From Caecitellus pseudoparvulus (lineage: Eukaryota > Bigyra: Bicosoecida), in NCBI GenBank assembly GCA_965644315.1, contig CBFFRQ010000032.1, forward strand, positions 124,001 through 188,000: a DNA stretch of 64,000 nt. Reading direction: 5' to 3'. This document shows, piece by piece, positions 9,140-19,130 of this stretch (positions within the stretch are counted from its first letter, which is position 1; every line of letters starts with the position of its first letter). Both the position numbers and the translations under genes were made by a program. The notes beneath the pieces were generated by a model. It was given only the letters and a program-made list of their open reading frames with translations, was not told where the DNA came from and ran no database searches.

Positions 9140-10212
9140 GGCGGCCGGGCGTCGCGTGGGTGACAGTGAGGCAGACGGCGCCATTCCACCTGCACTTGTT
9201 TGCTAAGGACAGTGCATTCATCTGCTCTCACACCTCGGGGCGGGGTGCTTGGCAAGCCCTTCTCTGCGTTGCGAGAAGCTGCGTGCACGCAAGGCGCGCC
9301 TGCAGCGAACGCGGGCTTCGAGGGGAGCTTAAAACAAGCAGGGGGCTTCAAAGTGTGTCATGGTACAGAAATGTGCAGTGCATGTCTCGTGCCAGGGCGG
9401 ACAGCGGGCGGGGCAGGCGGCGGCGGGGTGGTGTGTGCAGGTCACGGTTCCTCCCCTGCTCCGTGGTCATCCAACAGCTCTTGGCATGATGGCGTGCCCC
9501 GTGGCGCCCGAGCCACGGCGGCCCCCTCCACACATGCAGTTATGGACCCCCCTTTGTCTTGTTTTCAGTTTCAATGCCGGGCTCGCGGCCCTCAGGGTGG
9601 CAGCGCAATGTTGCCTTGTTTGGCGGGTCCAGCAGCAGCCCGGCGTGGGAAACGGCTGACTGCACTTGATGAGCCAGCTACTTGGGCGTCAGGCAAGGCA
9701 GCCTGCCCCCCCAAGGCCCCTGCACACTCAAACTCATCAAATGTATCCTCGCAGGTGCATTGTGGGGAGTGGAGGCAGGTGCGTTTTCTTCCGGCTTGAC
9801 CAGCAGGAGCGCTCACAATCACACGCTCCCTGCCCACACCGCGGGGGCAGGGGAGCGATGGAATACACGCGAGTGGCTTCCACGACCACGCAACTACGGG
9901 GTGTGGGCCCTGCCATGCGCGGCACGCACCCCCTCCCCCGCAAACGTACCCCACAGCCGCCGCCGGCGCAGTGTGCCAGCGCTTCGAGCGTGGGGGGCTT
10001 GTGGCAGCGGGCGCAGTGGCGGGGAACGAGCACAACCCCACACCAGCCACACACCCAGGGGGAAGAAGAGACACATTGGATCACACTGCTGCCCACAGCA
10101 GCCCCTCGCCTCAGGCGTACGCCCGCCTGAGGCGCCGAGCGCAAAGGAACGGCACGCCTCAGCACGCCGCCGCACCTTGCGAGTGGGCCCCTCCCACCTG
10201 CACCTGCAGAGG
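9140..10212. other. Intergenic stretch without a convincing gene
   Basis: About 1.07 kb between the uncharacterised gene and the kinase. Open frames on both strands are short, low-complexity and lack recognisable domains. No repeat, tRNA-like cloverleaf or insertion-sequence end was seen. It probably holds the kinase promoter and 5' leader. Confidence 0.4.
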
Positions 10213-12019
10213 ATGCAGGGGCAGACTGCGGGTGGGGCTGGCCAAGGCGTTCCTGCAGCGCAAGCTGCCCCCAAGCGCTCCCACCAGCTGGTCCTGCATG
10301 GTGCGTGGCGTGTGCCGGGTGCAGGTGCAGTGCAGGCATCACGCCCGGCACACGCGGAAGCCGCTCCTGCCTGTCCTTCACAGAGAAACTACAGAGCGGT
10401 GCACAGGGAGAAGTGTACAGGGGCGAGCTGAACCAGAAGACTGTGGCGGTGAAGAAGTTTAAGGACCCGTCGGCTTCACCCGTGCAAGCCGAGCTGCAAG
10501 CTGTGCGTCTGGATGTGGCGTTTTCCAGCTGCTCGTGGACTCACCTACCGCCATCGGCCCGCTGCCGCTGCGTCCGCCGGAGGCGCCTGTGCTCGCCAGC
10601 AGCACACCTGCCTCCCAGCCCACCTGCACTGGTCCCCCTCGCCCCCGCCTCCCTTTTCAGTTTGACCGGCTGCAGTGGCACCACCCCCACGTCCTCGGCA
10701 CTTACCAGCCCGTCAAAGTGCGGCACTCCTCTGGCGCAGCTTCCGTTCTCCTGCCCATGGAGTGCGCGGAGGGGGACATGTTCGAGCACATGAACCAGAC
10801 AGGCCCCATGGGCATGTCCAGTCGCCCCCTGCGGGAGTGGGCCTTGCAGGTCGCTCACGGTGCGTGCCGTGCCGTGGTGTTGCAGGCGGCGCCGGCCACG
10901 CGTGTCACGCCACGCTCCTCCCTGCGCGCAGCCCTTGCCTTCTGCCACGCAAACGCCATCGCACACCGGGACGTCAAGCCGGAAAACATCCTCCTCGTGC
11001 GGTACGGCCCGCCGGCAGCTCAGCCAGGGGCGCAGGGTGCACACCCGCCTGGCGGGTGTGCCCCCTCACCTCCCGAAGCCGCCGCGCCCTCGCTCATTGC
11101 CAAGCTCTGTGACTTCGGCTCCGCCAAGGTGGGCCACTCCCTGCACCGCCGCATCGTGAAGGACTACACGGTTGCCGGCCCTGCCCGCCTGGTGGGCTCG
11201 TCAGCCTGCGGCTCGCCGCTGTATGCCGCGCCAGAAATCGCCAGCCTGTCAGCGCAGGTGAAGGCACCGCCGACGGAAATGTCGGGTGTGTCAACAGGCA
11301 CCTCCTCTGCCGCTGCCAGCGGGGCAGAGGGCACTCCTGCACCTCTACATGGAGTTCAGGCGTCCCCCCGTGGCTCAGCCGCCTACGACGCCTGTGCGGC
11401 GGACGTGTGGAGTTTCGCCATCACGTTGCACGTACTGGCCACGGGGCGGGCGTTGTGGCACAGCGCCGTCATGGGTGACGAACGCTTCGCAGCGTACGCA
11501 AACAGCCACATGTCCACTGCAGCGCCCCTGGCCATCACACTGCCCCAGGCACCCCCCTCCCTGGCGGGTGACGTGCCTCACGGCGGCCTGCCTGCTTCTG
11601 GCGTGCCGGGCAGTCTGGCCAGCGGCAGCGGCAGCTTGGGCGTCATGGCGTCAGCGTCCGTGGGCAGCTCCTCCGCCGCTGCCGCCGCTGGCAAGGCCTG
11701 GCGTTGGTCCAGCAGCATGCCGCCCGCCTTCATGGACCTCATGCAAGCGTGCCTGGCTCTCAACCCCGCTGCCCGCCCCACCATGGCGCAGGTGCTGGCG
11801 CACCCCTGGTTCACCAACCCTGACTGGCAACCGGCGCCCAGCCCCCGGCCAGGGCACAGCCTGGCGCACTACCGCTCGCCTGCAGAATTCGGACCCGGCA
11901 GTGGGCGCAGCACGCCTCAGCGCAGCCCTGCGGCAGCCCACCCGGCGCCGTCGCCGGCTGCGGCCCAGGCAGCTTCTGGCATCATTGACGATTCCCATGA
12001 GGACTGTACGTACATTTGA
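10213..12019 (+). CDS. Serine/threonine protein kinase
   Basis: Four exons by phase: 10213-10300, 10384-10502, 10661-10859, 10932-12019 (497 residues). All three introns begin GTGCGT. Kinase landmarks in order: a degenerate glycine loop LQSGAQGEV (32-40; first Gly is Gln), VAVK with K53, HRDVKPEN (147-154), DFG (D196), SPLYAAPE, DVWSFAITLHVLATGRALW, and the closing HPWF. It should phosphorylate Ser/Thr; substrate and family are not clear. About 30 Pro/Ala/Gly-rich residues are inserted between the catalytic loop and DFG, and another long insert follows APE. The C-terminus is Pro/Ser-rich. Exon 1 (29 residues) is the least certain part, chosen because its ATG gives the right phase and a good donor. 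Confidence 0.82.
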
Positions 12020-12480
12020 AAGGCCTCGGACACTGCAGCACGCCTGTGCTGCCTGCTTCAGGGCGTCTTTCCCCCCGAGCCATGTGACCCGGCCGTGGCA
12101 CGCAGATGCTGCTGCTGGTCGTGTGACTCTTCCGCCATGCGTTGCGGCACGCCGCACCGCAGGCAAGTGTTTGTGACTTCGCTGACCCAAGACTTGCCGT
12201 GGTGGTTGGCGAGGAGGTGGGTGGGTGCCGGGTGCTGTGGCACTGCATCACCCCCCATCCACCCCCCCCAGACGAGCGGGGTCCCTGCCATGTGTGTGGG
12301 CTTGCACCAAGCCCCCCATGCACACCCCTGCTGTTGTCTACGCCACCACCTCGCAAGCCAATGCACATATGCTGCTCACTTTACACTGGCCCCGTCTCCC
12401 CTCTGCGCACCGTGTCTCGCACTGCTGCCGTGTGGCCTGACCACGCACGCCGACGCCGCTGCCGAGTGAAACGCACCACC
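12020..12480. other. Intergenic, kinase to EF-Tu
   Basis: 461 bases of GC-rich sequence with a C-run (around 12255-12268) and no convincing coding frame or structured RNA. The EF-Tu start codon directly follows acgcaccacc, a good eukaryotic context, so the EF-Tu leader and promoter should be here. Confidence 0.4.
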
Positions 12481-13263
12481 ATGGCCCTGTCCACCGCCTC
12501 CCGCCGCGCAGCCGCCGCTGCCACCTCTGCCATGCGGGCCCTGTCCTGGGCGCCCGCCCGCGGCATGGCCGAGTTCGTGCGCGACAAGCCCATGGCGTCG
12601 GTGGGCACCATCGGCCACGTTGACCACGGCAAGACCACGCTGACGGCCGCCATCTCCTACGTCCTGGCCACGGCACAAGGCAAGACGGCTGTGCCCATGG
12701 GCGACATTGACAAGGCCCCTGAGGTGAGCCCTGCGTGGCGGCCAGGGGCCGTGGGCGTGCGCTGATGTGGCAGGCGCCGTCGTCAATTTCCGCACGCACA
12801 CACCTCACGCTGCCTCCGCCACACCCCTCGCCGTGCCGCCCGCCCCCACCTTGTGCAGGAGAAGGCCCGTGGCATTACCATCTCTGCCGCCCACATTGAG
12901 TGCGTGTGCTGCGCGGGAGTTGTGAGGGGGGAGGCTCGTTCACCTGCCCTGCACAGCAGAATACGCACCACACGGCTGCGTCTGTGTCATCGCCCCCTGC
13001 CACTGCCTTCGCGCCGCCTGCACTGCCCAGGTATGAGACTGAGAACCGCCACTATGCCCACATTGACTGCCCCGGCCACGCTGACTACGTCAAGAACATG
13101 ATCACGGTGCGTGGGCGGGGGCGTTTCGCTGGCGCTGGCACTGGCGTTGACGTGAGCTGAACCGACGGCCGGCACGCACCCCCCCTCGCCCCCCCCTCCC
13201 TTGGCTGCACAGGGCGCTGCCCAGATGGACGGCGGCATCCTGGTGGTGTCTGCGCCCGATGGG

Positions 13264-13298
<35 letters not shown>

Positions 13299-14124
13299 AC
13301 GGCAGGTGGGCGTGCCTGCCCTGGTGGTGTTCCTGAACAAGGTGGACATGGTGGAGGATGAGGAGCTGCTGGAGCTGGTGGAGATGGAGATCCGCGAGCT
13401 GCTGGACTTCTACGAGTTCCCCGGCGACGACACGCCCATCGTGCGAGGGTCTGCCCTGGCCGCAGTCAACGGCGAGAACGACGCGATCGGGCGCGACGCC
13501 ATCCTGGAGCTGATGGCGGCGGTGGACAAGCACATCCCCATCCCCGAGCGCGACCTGGACAAGCCCTTCCTCATGCCCGTGGAAGACGTCTTTTCCATCG
13601 CCGGCCGCGGCACCGTGGCCACTGGCCGCATCGAGACGGGCATCGTCAAGGTGGGGGATGAAGTGGACATCATGGGCCTGCGCGCACCCGCCAAGACCAC
13701 TGTCACCGGCATCGAGATGTTCAAGCGCAGCCTGGCACAGGGACAGGCCGGCGACAACGCAGGCATCCTCCTGCGTGGCGTGAAGCGCTCCGACGTCACC
13801 CGCGGACAGGTCATCGCTGCGACTGGCACTGTGTCCACGCACCAGAAGTTCACCGCCAGCGTGTACGTGCTGACCAAGGCAGAGGGCGGCCGCCACAAGC
13901 CCTTCTTCGCGGGGTACCGCCCCCAGTTCTTCTTCCGCACGGCAGATGTGACGGGCAGCATCACGGCGATTCCCGAGGATGCCACCATGGTGGCGCCTGG
14001 TGACAACACCACCATCACCTGTGAGCTCATGTCCCCCGTGCCCATGGCAGAGGGTCTGCGCTTCGCCCTGCGTGAGGGTGGCCGCACCATTGGCGCTGGC
14101 GTCATCAGCTCTATCGTTGAATGA
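12481..14124 (+). CDS. TUFM: Elongation factor Tu, mitochondrial
   Basis: Four exons: 12481-12723, 12859-12899, 13031-13106, 13213-14124 (423 residues); all junctions restore canonical EF-Tu sequence ([35 protein letters not shown]). The protein delivers aminoacyl-tRNA to the mitochondrial ribosome as a GTPase. G motifs are intact: [17 protein letters not shown] and GSAL. Domains 2 and 3 follow, with [11 protein letters not shown] and the C-terminal GGRTIGAGV. Roughly the first 30-35 residues are an Ala/Arg/Ser-rich presequence lacking acids, expected to direct mitochondrial import. The first intron contains TCAATTTCCGCAC. The next gene starts only 85 bases after the stop. Confidence 0.96.
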
Positions 14125-14149
14125 GCAGCGTGAGCGTGTGGGTGCGCCG

Positions 14150-14163
14150 CTCAAATTCCGCGC
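14150..14163. promoter_or_regulatory. AT-rich motif upstream of the gene at 14210
   Basis: CAAATTCCGCGC lies about 47 bases before the ATG at 14210 and only 28 bases after the EF-Tu stop. It matches the element found near other starts in this window. A function is inferred from position and recurrence. Confidence 0.4.
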
Positions 14164-14209
14164 GACGCGAGCCTTTGGCCCGGTCCACCCGCCACGCCGC
14201 AATGCAGCC

Positions 14210-16777
14210 ATGGCCCTGCCGCCGCCCTTTCACGCCCTCACAGGCGCCTTTTGGGCAGCCCTGCCTGCTGCTCGCTGGAGCGTGTCCCGTCCTGAGGGGC
14301 ATGGCCGTGACACTGCGCCGGCAGCGGTCGTGGCGCCACTACTAGCGCTGGCCTCGGCACTGCAGAGGGCCTGCGAGGCAGGGCACGCAGGGCAGGACAT
14401 GGGGCGTGTGCTGGGCGCCTTTCAGGTCGCCGCGGCCAGCGCCGCGACGGCCATCCTGCACCGCACCTTCGCCGTGGGCGGCGCCAGCCACCAGGCCAAG
14501 CACGCGGCAGCCAGCTGGGCGGGAGGGCTGCCAGGCTCGCCCTGGCTTCGACACCTCACTAAGCAAATTGTCGTGCTGCATGATGTGGCATTGCTGCTGG
14601 ACGCCGTGCACGCGCTGAGCCGTGCAGGCGCAGAGGCCGGCGTGGCGGTGGAGCGCCCGCCGAGTTTCAACGGCGTTTCAACTGGCACATGGCAGTTGCT
14701 GTCCAGCTGGGCCGTGTCGGATGCCGCCTCGGCAGAGTGCCTGCCCTGGCGCAAACTGCAGCCTTCCGAGCTGCTCATGCAGTCCCAGCCAGTGCGCCCG
14801 TCAGCAGCGGTGAGCGGCAGGGGAGGGGGGGGTGGCCGGGCAGTGGACCCCCCCTCCCACACGCCCTGTCTCCCCTGGTGTTGTGGGGGGCGAGACCCCG
14901 CCCCCACCACCAACAGCAAGCTGGTGCCACTTGGGCTGCCAGATGGCGCGGGGGGGGGGCTGGAACCTGCTGCGTTTCAGGCCGCCCCCCCCCACACACC
15001 CCCTCGCCGGCGGGGGTGGGGCGGCGGTGACCCGTACAGTGCCCCCCCCACCCCTGCCAACACCAAGCGCTCAGGGGGGGGCAGGGGGGGTACGGCTGTC
15101 GCACCCACCCCCCTGTCCCCCAACCCCCCCACACCCGGCCGGGGGGGGGGCAATGCCTCTGACGCACTGGAACAGTCGCTGTCTGGCTTGCACATTTCCT
15201 TCGGGGAGGGGGGCGGCAGTGGCCAGCCAAGCCTGCGAAACGCATCAGAGGGCCGCGGGTCCGCGCTGCTCCTGGCCACACAGGCAGGCGGCAGCTTCCT
15301 GCTGTCCGGGCCACCTGGCAGCCCCCCCGCGGTAGGGGTTGAGGGGGGGGGCCTTGCCCCCCTCGCAGAAGGAGGGCAGGGGGGTGGCCGCCTGGCCTCC
15401 CTTGCGCGGCACCTGTCTGGTGCGTTTCAGCCGCAGGAGACTCCGCTGTGGCGCCCCGTGTCCACACCGGCCCCCACCCACAGCAAGCGGGGGGGGGCAT
15501 CCCTCCGACGCCTGGGGGCCCTCCTGCGATCGGCGGTGCAGGCATGTCGCACACGGGTCGCACAGGTCGCACTGCGACACACGCTGACCATGGTTGCCAG
15601 CGCAGCAGGCGCCGCCTCCTCTGTGCTCCTCGCCGAAGGGGCGGATGGGGAGGTGTGTGAAACGCAGCAGCACGGCCAGGGGGGCGCCTACGATCTGACA
15701 TCGCCCCCTCCCCTGCTGCTGGCACACGCCAAGGTGCTTCCTCCGCCCCACCACCCCTCAGGCCTCGTGACGCAAGCGGCAGGGGGCTTGGCCATGCTGC
15801 AGGTGGCCGGCAACGCACCCGAAACGCCAGCCGCACACAGCACCGCCCACCACGCAGCAATGTTTGGGGCCCCCTCACACCACGTGCGAGCACTTGTTTC
15901 TGCAGTGCTGGCTCCGCTGGCCCACCTGTGTTCCGCTCTGCACCCTGTTCTCGCGCCACTCCTACTGGGGGTGGCGATGGACTGCACAGTGGTTGGGCTG
16001 TTCACGGCAGTGAGGTGGCGTGTGCGAGGGGGGGTGCTGGTGGCAGGCCCGCCCCCTGTTGCTCCTGCACGCCTGCCCAACCCCCGCGGCTCAGGGACTG
16101 ACTTCAAGGGCGGTCGGCCCGCAACGCAGCAGGGGGCAGTGACTCCGGCAGGCTCCCTGCAGCTGCTCGTGGACGTGGTGTTCTTGCAGCTGTGGCTGGG
16201 CAGTGGGGCGCCACTCGGAACAGAACAGGCGACCGGGTCATACCTGCCGCCTCCTGGTCGCATCGAGACTCCCCTGCACGCACTGCACATGCTGTCTGCT
16301 GCGTTTCGGGGTGGCCCGCAGGCGTGGTGGGGGGTGCCGGGGGCGGGCAGTGACGCCCCCCTTCCCCCCCCTGTGGGCCCCCCCCTAGCGAGCATGCTGT
16401 GCCCGGCAATGGCTGCAGCGTGCCTGGCCAGTGGCGTGTGGGGGTGGGCCGCGGGCGTATTACGCAGGGCTCTGCCCAGCGCCCCCCTCCCCAGCCCACG
16501 CCGCGAGGCACCCCCCCCTCAGCCCAGCGTGACCCCCCCTCTCCTGGCGCCCTGGGCCCCCCCCGACCCTGACGCACCCGATGCGAACCGGAACAGCCTC
16601 GAGGGCCTGTTCGGTGTTCCGCCTGAGTGGGCCGGTGTTCTGCCCACCCCCTCGTCGGACCCCTCTGCTGCCGCCTGGCTACAGTCTGCAGCTACAGCCG
16701 GCGCGCCAGGCTCTGACCCATCCTTGCTTCTGCAGCTGCAGGTGTTGCTGCAGGGGGCAGAGCCTGCCGTGCAGTGA
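14210..16777 (+). CDS. Uncharacterised large protein, Ala/Pro/Gly-rich
   Basis: Open frame of 855 residues from an ATG in gcagccATGg context. No family is recognised with confidence. The first 190 residues are helical and Ala/Leu-rich (for example HDVALLLDAVHALSRAG). Residues about 200-430 are low complexity with runs of G in the DNA, and could include unspliced intron sequence since GT...AG pairs exist there (GTGAGCGGCAG near 14810). The C-terminal third is again helical, with VRALVSAVLAPLAHLCSAL and GSLQLLVDVVFLQLWLG. The latter is faintly like helical-bundle proteins of the COG/CCDC142 kind, but that is not a call. No signal peptide or clear membrane pass. Boundaries are moderately supported; the internal exon structure is not. 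Confidence 0.5.
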   Translation: MALPPPFHALTGAFWAALPAARWSVSRPEGHGRDTAPAAVVAPLLALASALQRACEAGHAGQDMGRVLGAFQVAAASAATAILHRTFAVGGASHQAKHAAASWAGGLPGSPWLRHLTKQIVVLHDVALLLDAVHALSRAGAEAGVAVERPPSFNGVSTGTWQLLSSWAVSDAASAECLPWRKLQPSELLMQSQPVRPSAAVSGRGGGGGRAVDPPSHTPCLPWCCGGRDPAPTTNSKLVPLGLPDGAGGGLEPAAFQAAPPHTPPRRRGWGGGDPYSAPPTPANTKRSGGGRGGTAVAPTPLSPNPPTPGRGGGNASDALEQSLSGLHISFGEGGGSGQPSLRNASEGRGSALLLATQAGGSFLLSGPPGSPPAVGVEGGGLAPLAEGGQGGGRLASLARHLSGAFQPQETPLWRPVSTPAPTHSKRGGASLRRLGALLRSAVQACRTRVAQVALRHTLTMVASAAGAASSVLLAEGADGEVCETQQHGQGGAYDLTSPPPLLLAHAKVLPPPHHPSGLVTQAAGGLAMLQVAGNAPETPAAHSTAHHAAMFGAPSHHVRALVSAVLAPLAHLCSALHPVLAPLLLGVAMDCTVVGLFTAVRWRVRGGVLVAGPPPVAPARLPNPRGSGTDFKGGRPATQQGAVTPAGSLQLLVDVVFLQLWLGSGAPLGTEQATGSYLPPPGRIETPLHALHMLSAAFRGGPQAWWGVPGAGSDAPLPPPVGPPLASMLCPAMAAACLASGVWGWAAGVLRRALPSAPLPSPRREAPPPQPSVTPPLLAPWAPPDPDAPDANRNSLEGLFGVPPEWAGVLPTPSSDPSAAAWLQSAATAGAPGSDPSLLLQLQVLLQGAEPAVQ

Positions 16778-16920
16778 GGGGGGTGAGTGTGCTGGGTCGA
16801 TTGATTGCACAGTGTGTGGACGGTATCAATTCACTACGACTGCAAGTGCGTCAAAGCGCCGCCTGCTTTACATGCCAGGCACTAAGCCCCCAGGTGCTGG
16901 GTTGACGCCACACCTCCGGC

Positions 16921-18614
16921 ATGCTGCTGCGGGCAGCTTGGCGCTCTGCTTCGCACCACCTTCGCACACGCCGCACTCCACGGCACGCGTCTCTCCTGCA
17001 GCACATCACCAGCAACTTCAGCATGGCCGCAGACGGCGAAATCAAAGTGGAAAAGGCCCACACCCCTCGGGACGTCCTCAGCATTGCCCCCATGATGGAG
17101 GTAACGGACGTGTACTACCGGTGCGCGTTTCAGCGGCGTTTCGGTGCAGCGCCAGGCGAACACGTCATGCACACGCGACGGCGCCCTGTGCGGTGTGTGC
17201 AGGTACTTCATGCGCCTGCTGACCAAGCGCACCCGACTGTACACTGAAATGGTCGTCGAGAACACCATTCACCACACGGACAACATCGACTGGCACCTGC
17301 GCTTCTCGCAGTGCGAGGCGCCCGTCGCGCTGCAGGTGGGAGGCTCGGACCCAGACGCTGTGCGCACCGCTCTGGAGAAGGTGGTGGCTGGCGGCTACGC
17401 GTATGATGAAGTGAACTTGAACTGTGGCTGCCCCAGCGAGCGCGTGGCAACGGTGCGTGCCGCTGCTGCGTTGATCCTGCAGCGCTGTGACCCGCACCGC
17501 ACACGTCACGCACACCCCGCAGAAGAGCTGCTTCGGCGCTCGCCTCATGCTGGAGGCTGCCCGTGTGCGTGACGTCGTGAACAGCATGCAGGCTGGCGTG
17601 GCGGGCAGTGGCATGGAGGTAACGGTGAAGTGCCGGCTGGGCGCAGACCACATGGACTCGTACGCGGAATTCCGCGACTTCATCGCCACTGTCGCGCAGT
17701 CTGGGTGCACGCACTTCATCGTGCATGCCCGCAAGTGCTGGCTGCAGGGCCTGAACCCCAAACAGAACCGCACCGTGCCGCACCTCAAGTACCACTGGGT
17801 GTACCGTGCGGCGGTCGAATTTCCGCACCTGCGTATTTCGCTCAACGGCGGCGTGAACACGTGGCCCGCCATTGACGAGATGCTGCGCCTGCAGCCCGGT
17901 GCAGCGGACGGCACCTCCCCTCATGTGGCGCCGCTACCCCCCTCCGTAGCGGGCGCATACCCCCCTGAAGGAGCTGGCACTGCCGCCGGCTCAGACCGCC
18001 TCATGCGTTGCAAACCGTCCACGGCAGAGCTGGCGAGTCAAGTGGTGGAAGACCCCGTCGCATATGGACAGGGCACGCTGTGGCACGACCCGACCCCTGG
18101 CGCCTCCTCTGCCGATGGCGGAGGGGGCGACCTGTCTCTTGCGCCTGGTCTGCTGGACTCTGTCATGATTGGGCGAGCGGCGTGGCATGACCCGTGGCTG
18201 TTCGCAGACGTGGACCGGCGGCTGTTCGGGCAGGCCAACCCCATGCCACACCGCCGCGCGGCAGTGGAGGCCTTCGTGGCGTGGCTGGAGCGTATTACGG
18301 GCCCCGGCGGCTGGGCCAAAGTGCACTCCTTCAACATCATGGTGAAGCCCATCGTGGCGCTGTTCGCCGGTGTGCGGGGCGGCAAGGCGTACCGCCGCAC
18401 ACTCACCGAGGGCGCCCGCAAGGCCACACACAGCACCATTCGGGACGTCGTCCAAGCTGCCTTGGCACACATCCCCCTGGAGTTCCAAGTGGAACCCCCC
18501 CACGCAGCTGCCATGCCGCCAAAGCCAGAGGCAGAACCAGAGGCAGCAGCCGGCGGGGCGGATGACACAGCCTCGCCCCCCGCGAAACGCCAGGCTGTGG
18601 AGACGTCAGAGTGA
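16921..18614 (+). CDS. tRNA-dihydrouridine synthase, DusA type
   Basis: Three exons: 16921-17120, 17203-17452, 17523-18614 (513 residues). The enzyme reduces uridine to dihydrouridine in the tRNA D-loop using FMN and NADPH. Motifs: SIAPMMEVTD, EMVVENT, LQVGGSDP, NLNCGCPSERVA, KCRLGAD, HARKCWLQGLNPKQNR, ISLNGGVNTW and SVMIGRAAWHDPWLF. The usual FGACLM cysteine is Arg (SCFGARLM); a Cys sits three residues earlier, as I recall for plant DusA-like enzymes (GCFG). About 60 extra residues lie between the NGG and GRA motifs. The N-terminus (Arg/Ser/Leu-rich, no acids before residue 39) could be a mitochondrial presequence; an internal Met at about residue 35 would give a cytosolic form. The Pro/Glu/Ala-rich C-terminal tail is the sequence copied twice downstream in the tandem array. 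Confidence 0.9.
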
Positions 18615-19130
18615 CCCACATCAGACGCAAGGTGGTCTGAGGGGTGCGAGAATGCACTTGCACCGCGCCGCCTGGCGCAGTGTGCCTCTTTCGCCCTCCG
18701 CAGGTGCAGCCTGCAGGCCTTGACATGGAGAGCACCCAGAAGCCAACGGCAGACCCGGTGCAAAAGCGGCAGGAATCTCAGGGGTGTTTTGAAAGCCCTT
18801 TCCGCACAATTCTTGCAGAGATGCCGGACATCCCATCGAGCGTAGCCGGACACCTTTGACATGCCTGCCACCAATTTATACCTCAACATATTCCCACACA
18901 CACCTGTGGTATCACTGAACATCTACACATCCTTGTGCCTGGGGCTTTTTCAGCACTCCTGGCCGCCACAGGTGAGCGTGCACTGGTGCAAGTGCGGAAG
19001 TTGCACCCTCACACGTGAGCTACGACAACGCTTCCCCGGCACACAAATACACTTGCCCACTGCCTCCACCCCACAGGATCCACCTATGTAGTAGTGCTCT
19101 ATTTGATCAGATCTCCTGCCATCCATCGCC
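18615..19130. other. Duplicated leader/promoter region of ankyrin gene 1
   Basis: 516 bases between the Dus stop and the proposed ankyrin start, closely matched at 23596-24113. No coding frame is shared by the two copies. A conserved patch with GTGCGGAAGTTG (18992-19003), preceded by cacaggtgagcgtgcactgg, is an instance of the recurrent motif and is a candidate promoter or 5'-leader element. Confidence 0.45.

Noticed and set aside
12481-14124. EF-Tu as evidence of a bacterial contig
   Set aside because: The gene has three spliceosomal-type introns and a mitochondrial presequence, so it is nuclear.
14800-15520. Poly-G/poly-C runs as frameshift errors breaking the gene at 14210
   Set aside because: The frame stays open for 855 codons across all the runs, so no break needs explaining, although unspliced introns there remain possible.
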